64,000 nt of DNA from Nipponacmea schrenckii. Its lineage: Eukaryota; Mollusca; Gastropoda; Lottiidae. The notes below the pieces were generated by a model. The model was not told the origin of the DNA, made no database searches, and worked only from the letters and a program-made list of their open reading frames with translations. Shown here piece after piece: positions 20,183 to 30,199 of this stretch. Every line of letters begins with the position of its first letter. Position 1 is the first letter of the stretch. A program made the position numbers and the translations under genes. The DNA is taken from the NCBI GenBank assembly GCA_030562195.1, contig CM060199.1, forward strand, positions 26,804,338-26,868,337, read 5' to 3'.

Positions 20183-21236
20183 TTTTTGGTTATTTAAAAG
20201 GGAGGGCGGGTGGGCAAATAGTAGTATATGAGCTTACAGATATCCGGTAGCTCGAAGCGAATTTTTACATATTCACATTCTGGTCATTTATTTCATATCT
20301 ATTTCAGTAATTCTCTTTGAGAAGATTTGTTAAGAATATCAGGCCATTTGTTTTTGTTTTTTCATGCCATACTGGTACATGATTATTTATAGATTTACTA
20401 ATGTTGTAATTGTTGTTATTGCTTGTAACAAGATTGTTATGATGTACTTTGCTATTTATAAAGGTCATTTGTGATAAGAATCTGATGAAGATGTTTATTA
20501 TTTGAAAGATTCTGAATTTTATGATCCACTATTTACTGTTGTTATATAATTAATGTTATAATGTTGTTATGGTGATATTACTAGTTGACATTGTTATACT
20601 GTTATAAATATGCTTGTTTTCAAGCAATCAAGATTTTTTGAATATTGATAAATATATAACCACATGTAGTACATGTATGTTAACAGTAATTTTGTGTTTT
20701 TAGTTTGCACCTACCCACCCTTTATTCATCCAAGAGTTGACTTTGTCACATGTGGTCAAACTTTGATACCATGGATTAGGTAACCTGGCGTGAAAAGCAT
20801 CACTGAGTTGGATTATTGATGAATAACGAGGACTTGATTTGATATATAACCAATATAAGTTAACAAAGATATTATCATCGTATTATTATCGATACGTTGT
20901 ATCGTATACTTTCATCTGGAATCATAAGCATTACTAGCAAAGCAGTCATTGCGACGTAAGATATGGAATAATTTTGACGTCAAAAAAAGGTCGTCGAACG
21001 GTGACGTCATGGTCCTCTATTAATGCATATTCAAGGAATTCTATCCTTCAGATTATAATCAATTTGGTAGCATTTTGTTCCTAATTAAATATCTACATCT
21101 TGATACCAATAACATCTATTTCCAAAGTAGTAATAGAGTATTTAGATATCCGGCACTCCTCCATTTCGCTTTGCTCCACTCCGGTCTACCGGATATCTAA
21201 ATACTCTATGACTTCTTAGAATAAATAGACCAAAAA
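20183..21236. other. Spacer between the two head-to-head Polinton copies
   Basis: No ORF. Both flanks of the spacer share short upstream blocks next to the PLA2 genes (TACCGGATATCT and CCAAAAAATGTC), read outward on each strand, which suggests common 5' sequence of the Polinton family. The rest is AT-rich. Confidence 0.55.
21133..21209. repeat. Perfect 21-bp inverted repeat with 35-bp loop
   Basis: Left arm 21133-21153 and right arm 21189-21209 are perfect reverse complements containing TATTTAGATATCCGG / CCGGATATCTAAATA. They enclose the GC-richer CTCCATTTCGCTTTGCTCC. It sits 28 bp before the PLA2 ATG of copy 2, so it may be a remnant of a Polinton end or promoter. Confidence 0.8.
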
Positions 21237-21772
21237 ATGTCTTTTATAAACATTCACTCCCCTAAAATCTATTTTGGATCAGGGGACATTCAGAAATCTC
21301 TAACTAAACTTCCTGGTTTTCCATGGGCTAAATATAAAGGTGAGAAACATCTTCCAGGCCATAATTACACTGGTCCAGGAACTAGGTTAGATTTACGACT
21401 AGATGAAAATGATAATCCAAAACCAGGTGAAGAACCTGTTAATAGAGTTGATGCTGCTGCACTTAAACACGACAAACTATACAGAAATGAAGACTTACAA
21501 TTTCGACATGAAGCAGACAAGCAAATGATTAGAGAATTAGAATCTATTCCAAATCCCACTTTTAGAGAAAAAGTTGAAAGAGCATTAATCATAAGATTAT
21601 TAAAATCAAAAATGAAATTGGGTATGGGAATAGCAGATGAAATTCATAAAGAATTCGGAAAAACTAAAAACTTTTTAAAAGTTAAAGTATTTGCCAAAGA
21701 CGATATATGGTCAGCTGATTTAATTAATATGCCCCCAGAAAGAGGTTATAAATATTGTTTAACAGTTATATA
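21237..21772 (+). pseudogene. PLA2 domain fused to integrase N-terminus, truncated
   Basis: ATG 21237. It has the calcium loop TGPGTRLDL at residues 45-53 and catalytic HD at 78-79 in AAALKHDKLY. An amphipathic region ends in GMGI, then continues in frame into ADEIHKEF and the integrase start DDIWSADLINMPPE. The frame then jumps at about 21767-21774 into fibre sequence and stops at 21791. The PLA2 part is complete here, unlike copy 1, and keeps the TTAA into which piggyBac-1 jumped in copy 1. The integrase lacks everything after the first catalytic Asp region. Confidence 0.8.
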
Positions 21773-22551
21773 TTCAACAACAATTAGTTAATGTGGTTGA
21801 TAAATCTCAGTTACAAAATTTAAATTTATTAATATCTCAACTAGACGATAAAATTACAAAGCAAAAATTAGATATTAAACAAATGACAAGTAACATTAAA
21901 CCAGGTATAAGCGAAGAAAAATTAAAACAAGAATTAATTAATCTAGAAACGAAACTTAATGATGACAGTAAACTAACTTATGTTCAACAACAAGTAGTTA
22001 ATGTGGTTGATGAAACTCGGTTAGAGAGATTAAGATCATTAATATCCAAATTAGATGATAGAATTACAAAAGAGAAAATAAATTTGAAACAACTAATAGA
22101 TAATATTAAACCATGTATAAGCGAAGAAAGACTGAAACAAGAATTATCTAAATTAGAAACAAATAATAACAACGAGCTAACAGAAATTAAAACCTATATT
22201 CAACAACAATTAGTTAATGTAGCCGATAAAACTCAGTTACAAAATTTAAATTTATTAATAACCCAATTAGATGATAAAATTACCAAACAAAAATCAAATG
22301 TAAAACAACTAATAGCTAATATCAAACCAGGTATAAGCGAAGACAAATTAAAACAAGAATTATCTGATCTAGAAACTAAACTTAATGATAACAATGAACT
22401 AACAGAAATTAAAACCTATATCGAACAGCAATTGGCTAATGTAGTAGACAAAGCACAGTTAGAGAGATTAAGAACATTAATATTTCAATTAGATCGAAAA
22501 ATTGAGTCAAGAGACATAAAAAATAAAAAAAATGATTCAAAAAATAAATAA
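21773..22551 (+). pseudogene. Fibre-like coiled-coil repeats (copy 2)
   Basis: Open from about 21773 (first ORF codon at 21793 is GTG, so the true N-terminus is deleted). It holds about three units of 75-80 residues, each with QQ..VNV.D.TQL, LDDKITK, NIKPGISEEKLKQEL and LETK. These are heptad-rich and strongly predicted to form coiled coils. The GDIDMN-type N-terminal domain seen in copy 1 is missing. The stop is at 22549-22551. The next gene's frame starts slightly earlier, at 22532. Confidence 0.6.
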
Positions 22552-23210
22552 AATATTACTACCGATAGAAAAACCTTATTGTTTTAATTTACCTTTCAAT
22601 TATGGTATTTTAGAAAAGTATGGATTTGTTGCAAAAAATGTAGGAAGATTAATTGAGCCATCTAAATTTAAAGCTGTTTTTGAGAAAAGTAACGTTGCAA
22701 GATTTGAGTTGAATTTGACAGATAATTTTGATACGGTTATTACTAATATCGAAATCGAACTTGATATAGATTTTGTCGATTGATTGGAATATAAAATAAC
22801 TTGGAATATGATATTTGGTGGCATGATTAATAGAGAAAAAAATCCACTTTTCATTGTTGAATACCATTTATATTTCCTGGATTTGATATTAATGACAAAA
22901 GAAAAACCACAAATTGTTAATTTGATAAATAATAAGGAATTACAAAACGATGGAAGAAAAAAATATACATTTTTGAAATGGATAGATGTTATTTTGATTT
23001 TGATAATATTTTTACTTCAATTGATATTCATAAATCTCAAGTAAATAAAACATTTATAACACCTCCCGTACTTATGATGGAAAATAATGACAATGTAGAT
23101 TACTTTGCACGTTTTAAAATAGAAAGTATAACAGAACTGATACCACGGTCAAAATATTTTCCTATATACCTCAATTAGAGATATCAATTATTATAGAATA
23201 TCTTGGTTAT
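22532..23210 (+). pseudogene. Polinton structural-type protein (copy 2)
   Basis: Homologue of 13887-14728. The first part (GILEKYGFVAKNVGRLIEPS) is separated from the second (KPQIVNLINNKELQNDGRK) by one in-frame TGA near 22781. Another frameshift follows near 23000. The function is unknown; the two copies together show that the two ORFs are one gene. Confidence 0.5.
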
Positions 23211-23289
23211 AGAAACAAAGACAATCAAATATTTTGGTCTACGAAAAACATTGGTTTATCACAAATACAGTTAATTTAATTCTTAAAAA

Positions 23290-23755
23290 ATGAATACCGA
23301 AGAGTTAAACACACAGAATTTACAAGATGTTATGATGCGTAAACAAAAAGAGTTAGAAGGAGAATTCAGCCATTACTAAAAGTTAACAAAATGTTGGAGT
23401 AAGATAGACACTACTTTTAAAACTGTGTTATATCAGCTTGTCTTATAGCAACAGCAACTACTGTAACAGCAAGTATTTCTCTTCCAATATTTATTCCAAC
23501 TATCCTAGGAGCTCTTACAGCTATTCAAAAATCTTCATGTGGTTTAATTACTATTGGGTTTACCTCTAAAAAGAAATTATATTACAAAACCATATCAAAT
23601 TTAATAAGAACATATTAAGATAAATTATTCATTTTTTTCGAAAGAAGCAAATCTGATAAAATAATTACCATAGAAGAACTCGAAGAATTTAATGAAATAT
23701 TCGAGGAATCGTTAACAAAAATTGAATCTTTAAAAATAGAACATAAATATACATA
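23290..23755 (+). pseudogene. Homologue of the 161-aa membrane protein (decayed)
   Basis: Starts ATG 23290 (MNTEELNTQNLQDVMMRK), closely matching 13332-13817. It has a stop near 23378, a lost base in the hydrophobic part near 23425 and a further stop near 23617. It ends where a small repeat insertion begins. Confidence 0.7.
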
Positions 23756-23757
23756 TA

Positions 23758-23945
23758 TATATTAATGTAGTAATCCTACCTCTATATGTCTTAACTGTTA
23801 TATATTGTTAATCATTTTACTTGATACCGTTACCGGCATGTGTTTCGAAACGTAGTATGTAATAAATTCAGAGGTAGTACATCCATATATTCTTAGTTCT
23901 TAATGTAGTAATCCTACCTCTATATGTCTTATAAAGAATATATGA
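23758..23945. repeat. Small insertion with 32-bp direct repeats
   Basis: The block TTAATGTAGTAATCCTACCT followed by CTATATGTCTTA occurs at about 23763 and again at about 23902. A partial inverted match (CAGAGGTAGTACAT) sits between them and a TTTCGAAACG motif near 23841. It separates the membrane gene from the polymerase gene, which overlap in copy 1, so it is an insertion. Confidence 0.65.
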
Positions 23946-25103
23946 CTAAATTAATTAAAAAAAAGAACCCAATGCTGTAAAACCGAAGAAAAAATTGACA
24001 ATGAATTACTTGAAAATGTGGTTTCTGATATAATTGAAGAGTTTAATACTTTTAATGGACAAATTGAAATCGATGGAAAAATTTTTGAAGATGGTGAATT
24101 CAAACAAAATATGCATTTATCTTTCTTTAATGTTCAAATGATTACTAGAGTTGTAAATAATATGAGTGAAAAATCAGATAGTTCAGATTGGTATTTTACC
24201 GGTCATATAATATATATCGTAAAGATGATTTCAAACCAATCAAAAGATCAAATATGGGAAAAGGAACTCAATTGCTATTTACAACCAATGAATAATACGT
24301 TGGAGAATATTGTTATATTCCAACTGACGTAGCGTGATTTATTAAATGTGTTAATTATGTTTTGAAACCAGATTTAACAAACGAATTTAATAAATTTATT
24401 TATTCCTATTCAAAACATAACAGAAAGGGAATAATGACTCAAGCTCGAATCGGAGAATTCAATGAAAAAAATGAAACTTCGTTCCAAATTTATAATCCTA
24501 AAGATAGAACTTTATATCCTAGAAAAATAAACACTCCATCAGAATAGGTTTTGTATTTACACAATAATCATTTCTGTTTGATAAAAAGAGGTAACAAAAG
24601 TTTAGGAATAAAAGAAATAGAAAACAACTATCAACAAGTATGGAATACATGTGTTAACGAAAACATTAAACTTGTTTCCGAATTTAATCCAGCGTCAATG
24701 TCACAAAACTCCGAACCTGAAACTCTTTATGCATGGGATTCTGAGACGTATACAGAAAAAGAAACTGGTAAAACAATACCATATGCGTGTTCTTTAGTCA
24801 ATTTGGAAAGATTGCGAAAAATTGTCGTTTTCCAGATCTAAAACCTACAGATAATGTTCCTGAAGAATTTTATGAAAAAATAATGAATATAGTTCATATA
24901 TTTGTAGGTACAGATTGTATAGATCAAATGTTAAAATATTTAGGAAATGTTGATCAAAAACAATTAACTTTAGTTTCGCATAATGGTAGTGGTTTTGATA
25001 ATTGGATTATTATTAAAAATATGTCAAAATTAACTCACTGTCCTCTCAAAACCACAAGAGGCATACTTCGTTTACCAATATCTAATATATTTACAGAAAA
25101 TCT
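23942..25103 (+). pseudogene. Polymerase B N-terminal part (copy 2), truncated
   Basis: Begins with ATG at 23942 and the same A8G run as copy 1. Frames are 24018-24332, 24362-24547, 24551-24841 and 24787-25119. It has the Exo I motif WDSETY and Exo II HNGSGFDNW. Homology to copy 1 ends near 25103, after TENLQ-like sequence. The entire polymerase domain is absent. Confidence 0.8.
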
Positions 25104-26602
25104 ACAGATGGATGGTTAATTTTGGTTTGGTTTGGTATCTTCGGATCAATCTGGTATCTATCGGTGTTGAGGTTCCTTAGCATGTCGTCCCATTTCTGGT
25201 TGATCTTAGAGGACACGAGACTGCAAAATTCTTCATACGAGAATTTTACAGGTTCAATATTCTCCAGACCCAAACTGTCCTTGGCAACACGGTCAGATCG
25301 TTCGTTTCCCGGGATGAAGACGTGCGACGGGATCCATGATAGTTCGATCTGGTGGTTGTTGTTGGTTAGGTAGTTGTGAATCATACTTCGGATGTTCGTT
25401 AAAACTTCTGACCTACAATTAGAAAAATTGTTAGAAATAGACTGAAGGCTACTTAGTGAGTCAGACAGGATTACGGCAGGTTCCGTATAGTTAAGGGATA
25501 GCCTTGCTATGGCGTCCCTGATAGCTAGTAGTTCTGCAGTGAACACTGAGCAGTGTAGGGGTATCCGTTTGGCAAGTCTGATGCCTTTCTCTGGAATACA
25601 CAAACCGTAACCAGTAGCTGTGCTACTCGTGGAGCCATCAGTGTAGATCTTCAAATGGTCGGCGAACTTGGAGTCGATGAGGTCAAGAGCTTGCGCTCTT
25701 GCTGCCACTGGGTTCACGTTCTTGTTGGTGGACTGAGTCAGCTCGGTGTTAACTATCGGGTTGGTAACCTTCCAAAAAGGAGTATCTGATAGGTGTCGTT
25801 GGCTGATGCTAACTTGATCGAGTTGGTGCTCTCTCAAGAGATCAGTAGTTGCTTGACCATAGGAGATACTCCGATTTATCTGGTTCTTTCCGACACGAGT
25901 GAATCTTCTGATGCTGGAATACGTTGGACAGCTTTCGGACAAATACTGAAGTTTCCCCGAGAATTTGAGAGAGAGTTCCTCCCTCCGAAGAGAAGGGGTT
26001 TCTCTCCCACCTCCTGAAGTAGTGCCTCATTCTTTGTACCGATTGCTGCCCTGGTGGCAATACGTATAGCTTTCATCTGTAGAACGTCCAGTTTCTTCAG
26101 TGTAGTATTACAGGCTGTACCATAGACGATGCAACCATAATCTATAACTGAGCGAATCAGTGACCTGTATATCATCATTAAGGCTTCTCTGTCTGCTCCC
26201 CATGTGGTACTTGAAACATAACGCATAACATTTAAGATTTTTGTTGTACGATTACAAATATAGTCGATGTGGCTATTCCAACTAAGCTTATGGTCAAGTG
26301 CATGCCAAGGAATTTTACTGTTTTCTCTTGCCTAATTTTCACACCATTCAATCTTTGGTCAATACCGTTGTGATCCGTGCGCCTGCTGCAGAGCATCCCG
26401 ACGGTTTTAGCTTCCGAAATAATGAAGCCCCAGTCGTTTGCCCATTTGGCAACTTGGTTCAGAGCAGTTTGCATGCGACTTTTCACAGTGTTGAGGTTAT
26501 TGTGACCTGTCCACAAGGAACTATCATCTGCATATAAGGCCGTGCTAACCGATCGGTCCTTACTATGCACATAGTCCCGAGAGAGATCGTTGATCATGAT
26601 GT
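25104..26602 (-). pseudogene. LINE-A RT C-terminal half and RNase H
   Basis: RT catalytic YADDSSLW near 26530, then WANDWGF and VKFLGMHL. The thumb region is DYGCIVYGTACNTTLKKLD. RNase H has YTDGS, FTAELLAIRDA, LSDSLSSLQS and WIPSHVFIPGNERSD. Frames change near 26230 and 25890. The reading enters Polinton DNA near 25103 without a 3' UTR or tail, so the 3' end was removed by a rearrangement and not formed by normal insertion. Confidence 0.8.
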
Positions 26603-26612
26603 TGAATAAGGT
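26603..26612. repeat. Target-site duplication of LINE-C (one side)
   Basis: TGAATAAGGT at 26603-26612 is repeated at 31589-31598 on the other side of LINE-C. In LINE-A sense it encodes the same part of the TLF motif on both sides. Confidence 0.9.
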
Positions 26613-26811
26613 TTTTTTTATATAAACAGTATTTATTTTCACTGGATTGGGCAGCAGGCTACGCCTATATAAACCCTCTGCAGACAAACATATTTTACAG
26701 ATAAACATATTTACAGACAAAAATATTTACAGACAAACATAGAAAATAGAGAATTATTTACATTCAAACATAACATACAGATATATACTCTGGATGAGAA
26801 TGGTGAAAGTA

Positions 26812-29800
26812 TTATATCTTGAATCTTCTGCTGATGTCGAAAAAGTTATGAATTTGTTCGAAAATTTTTCTAGAGGTGTCTATATCATCTGGAATGCCGA
26901 AAAGGAGAATATCGATGTTGTGATAGATTATAGGTAAGAGTAGGATAGATAGGTTCCTGGCATCTGAATGTAAGGGGCATTCTAAGAGAAAATGGTAAGT
27001 ATCTTCATTTGAATGACCACAACTGCAAGCAGGACTGTCAGAAATGTGCCTTTTATATTTATGCTCGTTTAAATCGCTACAAGAAAGACGAAGGCGACAG
27101 TGAATAATTTGGTTTGTTCTTTTTCCAAAAGAATAGTATCTAGGTTCACTTTGATCCTGAGAATTTAGAGCGGAGTTAAAGGAAGATATTGATCGAGAGT
27201 TTCTAACTGAAGCATCAAGTTTGTTCCATTCACGAATAGCTGATGGGATAAAGGAATTTCCAAATGTATTTGTTCTATATTTATATTCGTCAAATTCAAG
27301 TTCATTTCTGAGTTGGTAGTTTGTTTGGGTTTTGGTTAGATGTTCTTTTAAGTACGCAGGGGTCATGTCATTTTTTATCTTATAGATTAGTTTTAGTTTA
27401 TGGCGCCTTCGTCTTTCCTTCAATGGGACAAAGCAAGTCTCTTTATATAATAGACTGTGACTGGTCCCCCTTACAGCACCACAAATAGATCTGAGTGCAT
27501 CTAGTTGTAACTCTTCAAGGTTATTAGTCAGTTCTGCTGTGCACCCATCCCAAATTGTGTCACAGTAGTCAAAGTGGGGCAGGATAAATGAATTGTAAAT
27601 TACGCGGAGAGATGGTCGAGATAGTCTGTATTTAAGAGATCGTAAGCAGTTTACAAGTCTATTTGTCTTAGTGATGATTCCGAGGATATGCTTATCCCAC
27701 TTACAATTCATTTGAAAGGTCAGTCCGAGATGCTTGTGCGAGTCAACTTCTTGTATAGGTGTATTATCTAAACTAAGGGTAGGCAGTGGAGGGTTTCTTT
27801 TAGTAGTCAGTGCCAGTGTTTCAGTCTTCTGTGGATTGAAAGTAACCAGCCATGTCTTTGCCCATTGATTAATGCGTTCAAGATCATCATTTAAGACAGT
27901 CGCGCCTACCGTTGGGTCATCAATCTTAAGATATAGACTAGTATCGTCAGCAAACAGGCGGATTTTAGACTTAATATTTTTTACTATATCATTTATGTAA
28001 ATTAAGAATAATAAGGGTCAAAGGACAGAGCCCTGTGGGACACCAGCAGGAACGACTCTGTGGTCCGAGGAAACCCCCTGGATAACAACACATTGTTTTC
28101 TATCAAATAGATAATTTCTAAACCATTCCAGGAGGTCACCGCGAATCCCAGAGGCATCCAGCTTATGACAGAGTGCAGCATGCCACACTCTGTCAAAAGC
28201 TTTGCTGATGTCACAGAACACTGCCCTTGTATATTGACCATTGTCAATGGCTTGACAGAAGAAGTGAGTAAGATCTGTTAGTTGATAGATTGTTGAATCA
28301 CCGTGTAGAAAACCACTTTGTAGATTAGTAATAATGTTATGTTCCTTTAAGAAGTTAAAGACATGCTTGTAAATACATTTTTCAAAATTTTTTATCACGA
28401 TACTAAGAAGCGAAACAGGGCGATAATTACCGCATATAGATGGATCACCTTTTTTGTGAATGGCGGTCACGTTTGCAATTTTCCAAATAGATGGTACTTG
28501 TTTGATTTGAAGAGAAAGATTGAATAATTTACAGAGAGGATTACAGATAAGATTGGATATAATTTTGAGAAAAAATCCACTTAGTTCATCTGGCCCGGTT
28601 GCTTTTGAGATGTCAATGGATGTTAGCATGTCTTCAACTTCTGAAGGTGTTAGTTGAATGTGGTCAAGTGAATATTCATTGTGATCGAGAGTAGGAAAAA
28701 GTGCATTTGTGCTATCAAGTTGTGATTGGGTTATGAAGAAATTATTGAAACAATTAGCCTTGTCCTCATGAGAAAAGACTGGTGTACCGTTGTTGATAAG
28801 AGGCGGAATTTCCCTTTTATTTGACCGTTGACATTTTACAAATGAGTTCAGCAGATGCCACCAATCTTTCTGGCCAAATTTCTCTTTTTCATTAATTTTG
28901 GAGTCAATGCGATCATAGTATTCTTTTTTACGTTTCCGAATCAAGTCAATATATTCATTTCTTATTTTTCGATATTCCTGCCAATCAGTTGCCAAATTTG
29001 AATATTTTGCCTTACGATGAATTTTGCATTTCTTTTTACTAAATTTCCGAATAGAATTAATCATCCAAGGTTTATCTAGTGGTCTAATAGTAACAATTTT
29101 ATTTTTTATATTCTTGCTTGCAATCTTGCTCAACTCATTTGTAAAAGTGAAGCTGGCAATATCAATACACTCATTGTCAACAATGGCATCCCAGTCTGTT
29201 CTCAAAATGTCTTGCTTAAGTCCGTCCATGTTAATGTCTTTGTAATCCCAAATTCGTCGTTTAAAGCATGCTAATTTTGGTCTTGTAAGAGAAAGCTGAC
29301 AATGTATAGGACAATGATCACTGCAAAAGTTATCTAATATTCCTGATTTTGTTACATAGCCTTGACAATTAGTAATTATTAAATCAATCATAGTTGAGGT
29401 TCCTGAAGAATCGTATCGTGTTGGTTCGTTAATTAATTGTTTAAAATCGAAAAGAGTAATAAATTTATGCAAGAAAGAATTTGAATTTTGAAGAAAATCA
29501 ATGTTAAAATCCCCAAGTATGAAAATATTTTGGATATCATCTGACGCTGCCAAAGTTAAAGAAGATAGAATTTTTTGATCAGTTTTTGAATTTGAATTTG
29601 GTGGTCGATAGAAATTTCCAATAATAAATTTTGTTTTGTTGATTATAATTTCGACAAAAATGGCCTCTACATTATCAGTTTCAAGGTCCGTGCGTCGTTT
29701 GAAATAGAGGTCATGTTTCACAAAAATAGCCACCCCACCCCCTGGTCGGTCTGTCCTGTCCTTTCTAATTACCTCGTGAAATGATGGGATAGATAAAGAG

Positions 29801-30075
29801 GTGGAAAGAATGCTTCTGTCAAGCCACGTTTCGGTAACACAAATGATATCATATGTATCTGATAATTCAGCTGTAAGTAGATCTATTTTGTTTCGAAGAC
29901 TCCTTACATTCAGATGCACTATAGAAATATTATTGTTAGGACCAGGATTTTTTTCGACATCAGCAGCGATAAGGTAATGTAGAAGTAAAAGATTTCTGAT
30001 ATGTCTGTTGTCCAAATTTAAGATAATGTCTAAATAACGAAATAAAAAAGTAAAAAGATATAACGAATCATACAC
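26812..30075 (-). pseudogene. LINE-C ORF2: 2A-like leader, APE endonuclease, reverse transcriptase
   Basis: One frame of 1088 codons with a single internal TGA at 28018-28020, right after PQGSVL in the RT. The first codon in the open frame is GTG, so the true start is uncertain. Residues 39-46 read DVEKNPGP, a 2A-like ribosome-skipping motif. Then come APE endonuclease motifs (SIVHLNVRSLRNK, CVTETWLD, GDFNIDF, SDHCPIHC), RT motifs (VTAIHKKGD, NYRPVSLLS, FCDISKAFDRVWH), and after the stop FADDTSLY near 27930. The C-terminal domain contains HFDYCDTIWDG. The family is CR1-like. The remaining length and lack of frameshifts suggest recent activity of the source element. Confidence 0.88.
29938..29961 (-). 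other. 2A-like ribosome-skipping motif
   Basis: Encodes DVEKNPGP, matching D-x-E-x-N-P-G-P, preceded by a leucine-rich helix (LLLLHYLIAA). Such motifs are described from APE-type non-LTR elements of several invertebrates, where they separate a short N-terminal peptide from the endonuclease-RT protein during translation. Confidence 0.8.
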
Positions 30076-30199
30076 GAAAAAAATATAAACATTATATACA
30101 ACTAATGTTCGCAGAATAATCTGTAGAGGTTAGTCCGAATCGAAGTCAATCATGGAGCTAGAATTTTGATATGTTACTTTCTTTGAAAACAGTTTTTAC

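Larger units (their letters stand above)
21237..25103 (+). mobile_element. Polinton/Maverick-type element, copy 2 (deleted, truncated)
   Basis: Same family as copy 1 and in opposite orientation. Order: PLA2-integrase start, deletion, fibre repeats, structural-type protein, membrane protein, polymerase B N-terminus. It stops at about 25103 inside polymerase B, where LINE-A sequence begins. Divergence from copy 1 is visible at many positions, so it is a separate old insertion and not a recent inverted duplication. Confidence 0.8.

Noticed and set aside
19874..25119. Recent large inverted duplication
   Set aside because: The two Polinton copies differ at many residues and have different deletions, so they are separate family members.
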